Assembly: GCF_037975245.1 (NCBI RefSeq)
Contig: NC_092568.1
Location: 38,218,501-38,282,500 of the forward strand
Length of the DNA stretch: 64,000 nt
Source of the DNA: Apostichopus japonicus
Taxonomy: Eukaryota > Echinodermata > Holothuroidea > Aspidochirotida > Stichopodidae
Direction: 5' to 3'
A program made the translations under genes and the position numbers. Below are positions 1-9,997 of the stretch, one piece after another (the first letter of the stretch is position 1; each line of letters starts with the position of its first letter). The notes under the pieces are model-generated. The model worked only from the letters and a program-made list of their open reading frames with translations. It ran no database searches and was not told where the DNA came from.

Positions 1-6
1 TCTAAT

Positions 7-125
7 GTCTACGACCATATCACGTTGAATATACCGGTTCTCGTCCGATCACCGAAGTCAAGCAGCGTCGAGCCTAGTCAGTACTTGGATGGGTGACCGC
101 CTGGGAATACTAGGTGCCGTAGACT
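7..125 (+). rRNA. 5S ribosomal RNA, unit A1
   Basis: 5S rRNA is a component of the large ribosomal subunit, transcribed by RNA polymerase III with TFIIIA, TFIIIC and TFIIIB. The RNA opens GUCUACG and closes CGUAGAC (nt 112-118), giving a perfect 7-bp helix I. CCUAG at nt 67-71 pairs with CUAGG at nt 104-108. The diagnostic stretches TACTTGGATGGG and GACCGCCTGGGAATAC are present, covering the C box, and AAGTCAAGCAGCG covers the A box. I placed the 3' end at the first T after the helix, as in other animal 5S genes of 119-121 nt; the T5 run is 125-129. Only five bases of upstream sequence are in the window, so the TATA-like element of this copy is not seen. The next copy begins 851 bp on; the spacer has AAA then C12. 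The sequence is animal-type; the phylum is uncertain. Confidence 0.97.
56..103 (+). promoter_or_regulatory. internal control region of the 5S gene (example: unit A1)
   Basis: By alignment to animal 5S genes, the A box falls at 5S nt 50-64 (56-70), the intermediate element at nt 67-72 (73-78) and the C box at nt 80-97 (86-103). This is the known TFIIIA/TFIIIC binding region of type 1 Pol III genes. It is the same in every complete copy. It is lost from the intermediate element onward in the copy at 3410, and loses only its last three bases or so in the copy at 36506. Confidence 0.85.
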
Positions 126-136
126 TTTTCATTTTT
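125..136 (+). terminator. Pol III double T-run terminator (example: unit A1)
   Basis: T5 at 125-129 follows helix I directly, and a second T5 at 132-136 follows after CA. T-runs of four or more end Pol III transcription; the second run is well placed as a back-up. The pair is the same in family B (24115-24119 and 24122-24126). Confidence 0.85.
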
Positions 137-229
137 CCTCACCCACAACCGCACCCCTTTCTTTCTTTATTTCTTTGTCACTATTGTTTTATCCTGTCAT
201 TGTTATGAAAAGTTTTTCCCCCTCCCAAA

Positions 230-253
230 CCCCCCCCCCCCACCACCACCACC
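230..253. repeat. poly-C tract plus (ACC)4, family A (example)
   Basis: C12 at 230-241 followed by four ACC triplets. The C-run ranges from 11 to 16 between units and accounts for nearly all family A length variation. In about half the units the preceding AAA reads AA, with one more C. The complementary strand is a long G-run with GGT repeats and could form G-quadruplexes. Confidence 0.9.
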
Positions 254-397
254 GTTGAAGACATTGACTTGCCATGATATACCACTATTGTTGTGTCCTG
301 TCATTGCAATCACAAGTTTTTCTCCAGCTCCCTTTAATTCGAGACAAGTGTATCATTAGGGCTATATATCATTCCGCATGCATGCACGCTGCACGAG

Positions 398-458
398 TGT
401 TCTCCCTCAGGAAAAGTGCCGAAAAGAAACAGGAGAACATCTTTCTTGATATGTTCTC
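398..458. repeat. three-arm inverted repeat, family A (example)
   Basis: TGTTCTCC (398-405) is complementary to GGAGAACA (432-439), and GAGAACAT (433-440) is complementary to ATGTTCTC (451-458). The middle arm can therefore pair with either neighbour but not both. A T6 run follows at 474-479. The arrangement is present in all full-length units. Function unknown. Confidence 0.7.
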
Positions 459-731
459 AAACAAAATCTCTCGTTTTTTGTGGCTTGGATGTCGGAGTAC
501 ACAAAGGGAAGTAAATGTGATGCAGAAATTAGGTCGATTGAGGCAATTTTAGACCACTTTAGGCTTCCCATGAGCAGCGTACGAACACTATGTTAAGAGG
601 TTTGTTCACAAGTCGGACGAACGTAGCTAGCTTCAGACTCTCAGTACGGTGAGTGTGCGTGCGTGCGTCAGTCATCGGGGCAATCATATCCGGGCGTATA
701 TGCTACCATATAGCTTCTCAAGTCATATAAC

Positions 732-745
732 ACAATGTACATTGT
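732..745. repeat. 14-bp perfect palindrome 1, family A (example)
   Basis: ACAATGTACATTGT reads the same on both strands, about 126 to 113 bp before the next 5S gene. The family B counterpart (AACATGCACATTAT) is not palindromic. Confidence 0.7.
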
Positions 746-784
746 TTAGTTTAATGGGATAAGTAACCATATAGGTGGTCTAGA

Positions 785-798
785 GTTGAATATTCAAC
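785..798. repeat. 14-bp perfect palindrome 2, family A (example)
   Basis: GTTGAATATTCAAC, about 73 to 60 bp before the next 5S gene. Family B has GTTGAACATCCAAC, where only the outer four bases still pair. Confidence 0.7.
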
Positions 799-814
799 TT
801 TGCAAAATAAGTCT

Positions 815-827
815 CGGGGCGGGCGGG
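815..827 (+). promoter_or_regulatory. GC-rich element next to the TATA-like box (example: unit A2)
   Basis: CGGGGCGGGCGGG ends directly before the TATA-like element, at about -43 to -31 from the 5S start, and is unchanged between families A and B. The role is inferred from position and conservation only. Single-G length changes occur at 23461 and 60557, both in the part of the window where assembly error is suspected. Confidence 0.45.
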
Positions 828-836
828 TATAAAAAG
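828..836 (+). promoter_or_regulatory. TATA-like element at -30 (example: unit A2)
   Basis: TATAAAAAG begins 30 bp before the 5S start and sits at the same distance before every copy except those with a one-base A or G indel (58052, 59726). Upstream TATA-like boxes that help place TFIIIB are known for 5S genes of several invertebrates and other eukaryotes. Its conservation across both otherwise diverged families supports a promoter role. It is followed by a HindIII site (AAGCTT), one per unit as far as I can see. Confidence 0.75.
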
Positions 837-857
837 CTTAAATTTCATCTTTCTAAT

Positions 858-976
858 GTCTACGACCATATCACGTTGAATATACCGGTTCTCGTCCGAT
901 CACCGAAGTCAAGCAGCGTCGAGCCTAGTCAGTACTTGGATGGGTGACCGCCTGGGAATACTAGGTGCCGTAGACT
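858..976 (+). rRNA. 5S ribosomal RNA, unit A2
   Basis: First copy with its full upstream region visible: TATA-like element at -30, GC-rich element at about -43 to -31. The following spacer carries AAA then C12; next copy at +851. Confidence 0.97.
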
Positions 977-1708
977 TTTTCATTTTTCCTCACCCACAAC
1001 CGCACCCCTTTCTTTCTTTATTTCTTTGTCACTATTGTTTTATCCTGTCATTGTTATGAAAAGTTTTTCCCCCTCCCAAACCCCCCCCCCCCACCACCAC
1101 CACCGTTGAAGACATTGACTTGCCATGATATACCACTATTGTTGTGTCCTGTCATTGCAATCACAAGTTTTTCTCCAGCTCCCTTTAATTCGAGACAAGT
1201 GTATCATTAGGGCTATATATCATTCCGCATGCATGCACGCTGCACGAGTGTTCTCCCTCAGGAAAAGTGCCGAAAAGAAACAGGAGAACATCTTTCTTGA
1301 TATGTTCTCAAACAAAATCTCTCGTTTTTTGTGGCTTGGATGTCGGAGTACACAAAGGGAAGTAAATGTGATGCAGAAATTAGGTCGATTGAGGCAATTT
1401 TAGACCACTTTAGGCTTCCCATGAGCAGCGTACGAACACTATGTTAAGAGGTTTGTTCACAAGTCGGACGAACGTAGCTAGCTTCAGACTCTCAGTACGG
1501 TGAGTGTGCGTGCGTGCGTCAGTCATCGGGGCAATCATATCCGGGCGTATATGCTACCATATAGCTTCTCAAGTCATATAACACAATGTACATTGTTTAG
1601 TTTAATGGGATAAGTAACCATATAGGTGGTCTAGAGTTGAATATTCAACTTTGCAAAATAAGTCTCGGGGCGGGCGGGTATAAAAAGCTTAAATTTCATC
1701 TTTCTAAT

Positions 1709-1827
1709 GTCTACGACCATATCACGTTGAATATACCGGTTCTCGTCCGATCACCGAAGTCAAGCAGCGTCGAGCCTAGTCAGTACTTGGATGGGTGACC
1801 GCCTGGGAATACTAGGTGCCGTAGACT
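1709..1827 (+). rRNA. 5S ribosomal RNA, unit A3
   Basis: Complete copy. The following spacer has the AA-then-C13 form, the only such unit among the first ten. Next copy at +851. Confidence 0.97.
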
Positions 1828-2559
1828 TTTTCATTTTTCCTCACCCACAACCGCACCCCTTTCTTTCTTTATTTCTTTGTCACTATTGTTTTATCCTGTC
1901 ATTGTTATGAAAAGTTTTTCCCCCTCCCAACCCCCCCCCCCCCACCACCACCACCGTTGAAGACATTGACTTGCCATGATATACCACTATTGTTGTGTCC
2001 TGTCATTGCAATCACAAGTTTTTCTCCAGCTCCCTTTAATTCGAGACAAGTGTATCATTAGGGCTATATATCATTCCGCATGCATGCACGCTGCACGAGT
2101 GTTCTCCCTCAGGAAAAGTGCCGAAAAGAAACAGGAGAACATCTTTCTTGATATGTTCTCAAACAAAATCTCTCGTTTTTTGTGGCTTGGATGTCGGAGT
2201 ACACAAAGGGAAGTAAATGTGATGCAGAAATTAGGTCGATTGAGGCAATTTTAGACCACTTTAGGCTTCCCATGAGCAGCGTACGAACACTATGTTAAGA
2301 GGTTTGTTCACAAGTCGGACGAACGTAGCTAGCTTCAGACTCTCAGTACGGTGAGTGTGCGTGCGTGCGTCAGTCATCGGGGCAATCATATCCGGGCGTA
2401 TATGCTACCATATAGCTTCTCAAGTCATATAACACAATGTACATTGTTTAGTTTAATGGGATAAGTAACCATATAGGTGGTCTAGAGTTGAATATTCAAC
2501 TTTGCAAAATAAGTCTCGGGGCGGGCGGGTATAAAAAGCTTAAATTTCATCTTTCTAAT

Positions 2560-2678
2560 GTCTACGACCATATCACGTTGAATATACCGGTTCTCGTCCG
2601 ATCACCGAAGTCAAGCAGCGTCGAGCCTAGTCAGTACTTGGATGGGTGACCGCCTGGGAATACTAGGTGCCGTAGACT
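2560..2678 (+). rRNA. 5S ribosomal RNA, unit A4
   Basis: Complete copy. Following spacer AAA then C11; next gene start, which is the truncated one, at +850. Confidence 0.97.
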
Positions 2679-3409
2679 TTTTCATTTTTCCTCACCCACA
2701 ACCGCACCCCTTTCTTTCTTTATTTCTTTGTCACTATTGTTTTATCCTGTCATTGTTATGAAAAGTTTTTCCCCCTCCCAAACCCCCCCCCCCACCACCA
2801 CCACCGTTGAAGACATTGACTTGCCATGATATACCACTATTGTTGTGTCCTGTCATTGCAATCACAAGTTTTTCTCCAGCTCCCTTTAATTCGAGACAAG
2901 TGTATCATTAGGGCTATATATCATTCCGCATGCATGCACGCTGCACGAGTGTTCTCCCTCAGGAAAAGTGCCGAAAAGAAACAGGAGAACATCTTTCTTG
3001 ATATGTTCTCAAACAAAATCTCTCGTTTTTTGTGGCTTGGATGTCGGAGTACACAAAGGGAAGTAAATGTGATGCAGAAATTAGGTCGATTGAGGCAATT
3101 TTAGACCACTTTAGGCTTCCCATGAGCAGCGTACGAACACTATGTTAAGAGGTTTGTTCACAAGTCGGACGAACGTAGCTAGCTTCAGACTCTCAGTACG
3201 GTGAGTGTGCGTGCGTGCGTCAGTCATCGGGGCAATCATATCCGGGCGTATATGCTACCATATAGCTTCTCAAGTCATATAACACAATGTACATTGTTTA
3301 GTTTAATGGGATAAGTAACCATATAGGTGGTCTAGAGTTGAATATTCAACTTTGCAAAATAAGTCTCGGGGCGGGCGGGTATAAAAAGCTTAAATTTCAT
3401 CTTTCTAAT

Positions 3410-3468
3410 GTCTACGACCATATCACGTTGAATATACCGGTTCTCGTCCGATCACCGAAGTCAAGCAG
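3410..3468 (+). pseudogene. truncated 5S rRNA gene, unit A5 (3' half deleted)
   Basis: Only the first 59 nt of the 5S gene remain; after CAG (3466-3468) the sequence jumps into the mid-spacer at GAAAAGTGCC. About 345 bp are missing: 5S nt 60-119, the terminator, the poly-C tract and the GCAT microsatellite. CAG occurs at both parental breakpoints, so this is a 3-bp microhomology junction. The upstream TATA-like element and part of the A box remain, but the intermediate element, the C box and the 3' strand of helix I are gone, so a functional 5S rRNA cannot be made. The next gene starts 506 bp on. Surrounding units are normal, so it is a single-unit event that has not spread. Confidence 0.95.
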
Positions 3469-3915
3469 GAAAAGTGCCGAAAAGAAACAGGAGAACATCT
3501 TTCTTGATATGTTCTCAAACAAAATCTCTCGTTTTTTGTGGCTTGGATGTCGGAGTACACAAAGGGAAGTAAATGTGATGCAGAAATTAGGTCGATTGAG
3601 GCAATTTTAGACCACTTTAGGCTTCCCATGAGCAGCGTACGAACACTATGTTAAGAGGTTTGTTCACAAGTCGGACGAACGTAGCTAGCTTCAGACTCTC
3701 AGTACGGTGAGTGTGCGTGCGTGCGTCAGTCATCGGGGCAATCATATCCGGGCGTATATGCTACCATATAGCTTCTCAAGTCATATAACACAATGTACAT
3801 TGTTTAGTTTAATGGGATAAGTAACCATATAGGTGGTCTAGAGTTGAATATTCAACTTTGCAAAATAAGTCTCGGGGCGGGCGGGTATAAAAAGCTTAAA
3901 TTTCATCTTTCTAAT

Positions 3916-4034
3916 GTCTACGACCATATCACGTTGAATATACCGGTTCTCGTCCGATCACCGAAGTCAAGCAGCGTCGAGCCTAGTCAGTACTTGGATG
4001 GGTGACCGCCTGGGAATACTAGGTGCCGTAGACT
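3916..4034 (+). rRNA. 5S ribosomal RNA, unit A6
   Basis: Complete copy directly after the deleted unit; its promoter-proximal region is intact. Following spacer AAA then C12; next copy at +851. Confidence 0.97.
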
Positions 4035-4766
4035 TTTTCATTTTTCCTCACCCACAACCGCACCCCTTTCTTTCTTTATTTCTTTGTCACTATTGTTTTA
4101 TCCTGTCATTGTTATGAAAAGTTTTTCCCCCTCCCAAACCCCCCCCCCCCACCACCACCACCGTTGAAGACATTGACTTGCCATGATATACCACTATTGT
4201 TGTGTCCTGTCATTGCAATCACAAGTTTTTCTCCAGCTCCCTTTAATTCGAGACAAGTGTATCATTAGGGCTATATATCATTCCGCATGCATGCACGCTG
4301 CACGAGTGTTCTCCCTCAGGAAAAGTGCCGAAAAGAAACAGGAGAACATCTTTCTTGATATGTTCTCAAACAAAATCTCTCGTTTTTTGTGGCTTGGATG
4401 TCGGAGTACACAAAGGGAAGTAAATGTGATGCAGAAATTAGGTCGATTGAGGCAATTTTAGACCACTTTAGGCTTCCCATGAGCAGCGTACGAACACTAT
4501 GTTAAGAGGTTTGTTCACAAGTCGGACGAACGTAGCTAGCTTCAGACTCTCAGTACGGTGAGTGTGCGTGCGTGCGTCAGTCATCGGGGCAATCATATCC
4601 GGGCGTATATGCTACCATATAGCTTCTCAAGTCATATAACACAATGTACATTGTTTAGTTTAATGGGATAAGTAACCATATAGGTGGTCTAGAGTTGAAT
4701 ATTCAACTTTGCAAAATAAGTCTCGGGGCGGGCGGGTATAAAAAGCTTAAATTTCATCTTTCTAAT

Positions 4767-4885
4767 GTCTACGACCATATCACGTTGAATATACCGGTTC
4801 TCGTCCGATCACCGAAGTCAAGCAGCGTCGAGCCTAGTCAGTACTTGGATGGGTGACCGCCTGGGAATACTAGGTGCCGTAGACT
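4767..4885 (+). rRNA. 5S ribosomal RNA, unit A7
   Basis: Complete copy. Following spacer AAA then C15, among the longest tracts in the family; next copy at +854. Confidence 0.97.
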
Positions 4886-5620
4886 TTTTCATTTTTCCTC
4901 ACCCACAACCGCACCCCTTTCTTTCTTTATTTCTTTGTCACTATTGTTTTATCCTGTCATTGTTATGAAAAGTTTTTCCCCCTCCCAAACCCCCCCCCCC
5001 CCCCACCACCACCACCGTTGAAGACATTGACTTGCCATGATATACCACTATTGTTGTGTCCTGTCATTGCAATCACAAGTTTTTCTCCAGCTCCCTTTAA
5101 TTCGAGACAAGTGTATCATTAGGGCTATATATCATTCCGCATGCATGCACGCTGCACGAGTGTTCTCCCTCAGGAAAAGTGCCGAAAAGAAACAGGAGAA
5201 CATCTTTCTTGATATGTTCTCAAACAAAATCTCTCGTTTTTTGTGGCTTGGATGTCGGAGTACACAAAGGGAAGTAAATGTGATGCAGAAATTAGGTCGA
5301 TTGAGGCAATTTTAGACCACTTTAGGCTTCCCATGAGCAGCGTACGAACACTATGTTAAGAGGTTTGTTCACAAGTCGGACGAACGTAGCTAGCTTCAGA
5401 CTCTCAGTACGGTGAGTGTGCGTGCGTGCGTCAGTCATCGGGGCAATCATATCCGGGCGTATATGCTACCATATAGCTTCTCAAGTCATATAACACAATG
5501 TACATTGTTTAGTTTAATGGGATAAGTAACCATATAGGTGGTCTAGAGTTGAATATTCAACTTTGCAAAATAAGTCTCGGGGCGGGCGGGTATAAAAAGC
5601 TTAAATTTCATCTTTCTAAT

Positions 5621-5739
5621 GTCTACGACCATATCACGTTGAATATACCGGTTCTCGTCCGATCACCGAAGTCAAGCAGCGTCGAGCCTAGTCAGTACTT
5701 GGATGGGTGACCGCCTGGGAATACTCGGTGCCGTAGACT
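5621..5739 (+). rRNA. 5S ribosomal RNA, unit A8, with a helix variant
   Basis: Full-length, but base 5726 (5S nt 106) is C where the other copies have A. Nt 106 pairs with U69 in the CCUAG/CUAGG helix, so the change makes a U-C mismatch. It lies downstream of the C box, so transcription should not be affected; stability or ribosome incorporation might be. Following spacer AAA then C13; next copy at +852. Confidence 0.95.
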
Positions 5740-6472
5740 TTTTCATTTTTCCTCACCCACAACCGCACCCCTTTCTTTCTTTATTTCTTTGTCACTATTG
5801 TTTTATCCTGTCATTGTTATGAAAAGTTTTTCCCCCTCCCAAACCCCCCCCCCCCCACCACCACCACCGTTGAAGACATTGACTTGCCATGATATACCAC
5901 TATTGTTGTGTCCTGTCATTGCAATCACAAGTTTTTCTCCAGCTCCCTTTAATTCGAGACAAGTGTATCATTAGGGCTATATATCATTCCGCATGCATGC
6001 ACGCTGCACGAGTGTTCTCCCTCAGGAAAAGTGCCGAAAAGAAACAGGAGAACATCTTTCTTGATATGTTCTCAAACAAAATCTCTCGTTTTTTGTGGCT
6101 TGGATGTCGGAGTACACAAAGGGAAGTAAATGTGATGCAGAAATTAGGTCGATTGAGGCAATTTTAGACCACTTTAGGCTTCCCATGAGCAGCGTACGAA
6201 CACTATGTTAAGAGGTTTGTTCACAAGTCGGACGAACGTAGCTAGCTTCAGACTCTCAGTACGGTGAGTGTGCGTGCGTGCGTCAGTCATCGGGGCAATC
6301 ATATCCGGGCGTATATGCTACCATATAGCTTCTCAAGTCATATAACACAATGTACATTGTTTAGTTTAATGGGATAAGTAACCATATAGGTGGTCTAGAG
6401 TTGAATATTCAACTTTGCAAAATAAGTCTCGGGGCGGGCGGGTATAAAAAGCTTAAATTTCATCTTTCTAAT

Positions 6473-6591
6473 GTCTACGACCATATCACGTTGAATATAC
6501 CGGTTCTCGTCCGATCACCGAAGTCAAGCAGCGTCGAGCCTAGTCAGTACTTGGATGGGTGACCGCCTGGGAATACTAGGTGCCGTAGACT
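6473..6591 (+). rRNA. 5S ribosomal RNA, unit A9
   Basis: Complete copy with the usual A at nt 106. Following spacer AAA then C14; next copy at +853. Confidence 0.97.
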
Positions 6592-7325
6592 TTTTCATTT
6601 TTCCTCACCCACAACCGCACCCCTTTCTTTCTTTATTTCTTTGTCACTATTGTTTTATCCTGTCATTGTTATGAAAAGTTTTTCCCCCTCCCAAACCCCC
6701 CCCCCCCCCACCACCACCACCGTTGAAGACATTGACTTGCCATGATATACCACTATTGTTGTGTCCTGTCATTGCAATCACAAGTTTTTCTCCAGCTCCC
6801 TTTAATTCGAGACAAGTGTATCATTAGGGCTATATATCATTCCGCATGCATGCACGCTGCACGAGTGTTCTCCCTCAGGAAAAGTGCCGAAAAGAAACAG
6901 GAGAACATCTTTCTTGATATGTTCTCAAACAAAATCTCTCGTTTTTTGTGGCTTGGATGTCGGAGTACACAAAGGGAAGTAAATGTGATGCAGAAATTAG
7001 GTCGATTGAGGCAATTTTAGACCACTTTAGGCTTCCCATGAGCAGCGTACGAACACTATGTTAAGAGGTTTGTTCACAAGTCGGACGAACGTAGCTAGCT
7101 TCAGACTCTCAGTACGGTGAGTGTGCGTGCGTGCGTCAGTCATCGGGGCAATCATATCCGGGCGTATATGCTACCATATAGCTTCTCAAGTCATATAACA
7201 CAATGTACATTGTTTAGTTTAATGGGATAAGTAACCATATAGGTGGTCTAGAGTTGAATATTCAACTTTGCAAAATAAGTCTCGGGGCGGGCGGGTATAA
7301 AAAGCTTAAATTTCATCTTTCTAAT

Positions 7326-7444
7326 GTCTACGACCATATCACGTTGAATATACCGGTTCTCGTCCGATCACCGAAGTCAAGCAGCGTCGAGCCTAGTCAG
7401 TACTTGGATGGGTGACCGCCTGGGAATACTAGGTGCCGTAGACT
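7326..7444 (+). rRNA. 5S ribosomal RNA, unit A10
   Basis: Complete copy. Following spacer AAA then C13; next copy at +852. Confidence 0.97.
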
Positions 7445-8177
7445 TTTTCATTTTTCCTCACCCACAACCGCACCCCTTTCTTTCTTTATTTCTTTGTCAC
7501 TATTGTTTTATCCTGTCATTGTTATGAAAAGTTTTTCCCCCTCCCAAACCCCCCCCCCCCCACCACCACCACCGTTGAAGACATTGACTTGCCATGATAT
7601 ACCACTATTGTTGTGTCCTGTCATTGCAATCACAAGTTTTTCTCCAGCTCCCTTTAATTCGAGACAAGTGTATCATTAGGGCTATATATCATTCCGCATG
7701 CATGCACGCTGCACGAGTGTTCTCCCTCAGGAAAAGTGCCGAAAAGAAACAGGAGAACATCTTTCTTGATATGTTCTCAAACAAAATCTCTCGTTTTTTG
7801 TGGCTTGGATGTCGGAGTACACAAAGGGAAGTAAATGTGATGCAGAAATTAGGTCGATTGAGGCAATTTTAGACCACTTTAGGCTTCCCATGAGCAGCGT
7901 ACGAACACTATGTTAAGAGGTTTGTTCACAAGTCGGACGAACGTAGCTAGCTTCAGACTCTCAGTACGGTGAGTGTGCGTGCGTGCGTCAGTCATCGGGG
8001 CAATCATATCCGGGCGTATATGCTACCATATAGCTTCTCAAGTCATATAACACAATGTACATTGTTTAGTTTAATGGGATAAGTAACCATATAGGTGGTC
8101 TAGAGTTGAATATTCAACTTTGCAAAATAAGTCTCGGGGCGGGCGGGTATAAAAAGCTTAAATTTCATCTTTCTAAT

Positions 8178-8296
8178 GTCTACGACCATATCACGTTGAA
8201 TATACCGGTTCTCGTCCGATCACCGAAGTCAAGCAGCGTCGAGCCTAGTCAGTACTTGGATGGGTGACCGCCTGGGAATACTAGGTGCCGTAGACT
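8178..8296 (+). rRNA. 5S ribosomal RNA, unit A11
   Basis: Complete copy. Following spacer AA then C13; next copy at +851. Confidence 0.97.
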
Positions 8297-9028
8297 TTTT
8301 CATTTTTCCTCACCCACAACCGCACCCCTTTCTTTCTTTATTTCTTTGTCACTATTGTTTTATCCTGTCATTGTTATGAAAAGTTTTTCCCCCTCCCAAC
8401 CCCCCCCCCCCCACCACCACCACCGTTGAAGACATTGACTTGCCATGATATACCACTATTGTTGTGTCCTGTCATTGCAATCACAAGTTTTTCTCCAGCT
8501 CCCTTTAATTCGAGACAAGTGTATCATTAGGGCTATATATCATTCCGCATGCATGCACGCTGCACGAGTGTTCTCCCTCAGGAAAAGTGCCGAAAAGAAA
8601 CAGGAGAACATCTTTCTTGATATGTTCTCAAACAAAATCTCTCGTTTTTTGTGGCTTGGATGTCGGAGTACACAAAGGGAAGTAAATGTGATGCAGAAAT
8701 TAGGTCGATTGAGGCAATTTTAGACCACTTTAGGCTTCCCATGAGCAGCGTACGAACACTATGTTAAGAGGTTTGTTCACAAGTCGGACGAACGTAGCTA
8801 GCTTCAGACTCTCAGTACGGTGAGTGTGCGTGCGTGCGTCAGTCATCGGGGCAATCATATCCGGGCGTATATGCTACCATATAGCTTCTCAAGTCATATA
8901 ACACAATGTACATTGTTTAGTTTAATGGGATAAGTAACCATATAGGTGGTCTAGAGTTGAATATTCAACTTTGCAAAATAAGTCTCGGGGCGGGCGGGTA
9001 TAAAAAGCTTAAATTTCATCTTTCTAAT

Positions 9029-9147
9029 GTCTACGACCATATCACGTTGAATATACCGGTTCTCGTCCGATCACCGAAGTCAAGCAGCGTCGAGCCTAGT
9101 CAGTACTTGGATGGGTGACCGCCTGGGAATACTAGGTGCCGTAGACT
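9029..9147 (+). rRNA. 5S ribosomal RNA, unit A12
   Basis: Complete copy. Following spacer AA then C12; next copy at +850. Confidence 0.97.
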
Positions 9148-9878
9148 TTTTCATTTTTCCTCACCCACAACCGCACCCCTTTCTTTCTTTATTTCTTTGT
9201 CACTATTGTTTTATCCTGTCATTGTTATGAAAAGTTTTTCCCCCTCCCAACCCCCCCCCCCCACCACCACCACCGTTGAAGACATTGACTTGCCATGATA
9301 TACCACTATTGTTGTGTCCTGTCATTGCAATCACAAGTTTTTCTCCAGCTCCCTTTAATTCGAGACAAGTGTATCATTAGGGCTATATATCATTCCGCAT
9401 GCATGCACGCTGCACGAGTGTTCTCCCTCAGGAAAAGTGCCGAAAAGAAACAGGAGAACATCTTTCTTGATATGTTCTCAAACAAAATCTCTCGTTTTTT
9501 GTGGCTTGGATGTCGGAGTACACAAAGGGAAGTAAATGTGATGCAGAAATTAGGTCGATTGAGGCAATTTTAGACCACTTTAGGCTTCCCATGAGCAGCG
9601 TACGAACACTATGTTAAGAGGTTTGTTCACAAGTCGGACGAACGTAGCTAGCTTCAGACTCTCAGTACGGTGAGTGTGCGTGCGTGCGTCAGTCATCGGG
9701 GCAATCATATCCGGGCGTATATGCTACCATATAGCTTCTCAAGTCATATAACACAATGTACATTGTTTAGTTTAATGGGATAAGTAACCATATAGGTGGT
9801 CTAGAGTTGAATATTCAACTTTGCAAAATAAGTCTCGGGGCGGGCGGGTATAAAAAGCTTAAATTTCATCTTTCTAAT

Positions 9879-9997
9879 GTCTACGACCATATCACGTTGA
9901 ATATACCGGTTCTCGTCCGATCACCGAAGTCAAGCAGCGTCGAGCCTAGTCAGTACTTGGATGGGTGACCGCCTGGGAATACTAGGTGCCGTAGACT
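9879..9997 (+). rRNA. 5S ribosomal RNA, unit A13
   Basis: Complete copy. Following spacer AAA then C15; next copy at +854. Confidence 0.97.

Larger units (their letters stand above)
137..857. other. intergenic spacer, family A (example: after unit A1)
   Basis: No gene is seen here. In order: a pyrimidine-rich CTTT stretch (about 156-178), poly-C with ACC repeats (230-253), a GCAT/GCAC microsatellite (376-395), a conserved block with three inverted-repeat arms and T6 (398-479), further unique sequence to 645, a TGCG microsatellite (about 655-668), two perfect 14-bp palindromes (732-745 and 785-798), then the GC-rich and TATA-like promoter elements. The 9-mer ACCATATAG occurs twice (705-713 and 766-774). 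All other family A spacers repeat this plan. Confidence 0.9.

Noticed and set aside
274-552. A 92-codon open frame repeated in every full family A spacer
   Set aside because: It recurs only because the spacer is a tandem repeat. The matching frame in family B is cut to 69 codons wherever GCAT loses 4 bp, so there is no selection for reading frame, and it has no recognisable domain.
613-620. TCGGACGA in the spacer, complementary to 5S nt 35-42
   Set aside because: About one 8-base match is expected by chance between a 730-bp spacer and a 119-nt gene.
398-655. Exon-like stretch with a TTCTCCCTCAG acceptor look-alike (about 400-410) and a GTGAGT donor look-alike (649-654)
   Set aside because: Both signals are in the array and both survive in B, but there are stops in all frames between them and no gene context. 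Short splice motifs are common by chance.
137-857. Linked small RNA gene in the spacer (spliced leader, U1, U2, U5, U6 or tRNA), as known for some animals
   Set aside because: I looked for snRNA and tRNA signatures and for a donor site followed by an Sm site; none forms a consistent gene. AATTTTAG at about 545-552 is only weakly Sm-like and lacks a leader upstream.
3338-3610. Open frame running through the truncated 5S gene at 3410
   Set aside because: Created by the deletion joint; it reads through promoter, 5S and spacer and has no coding character.
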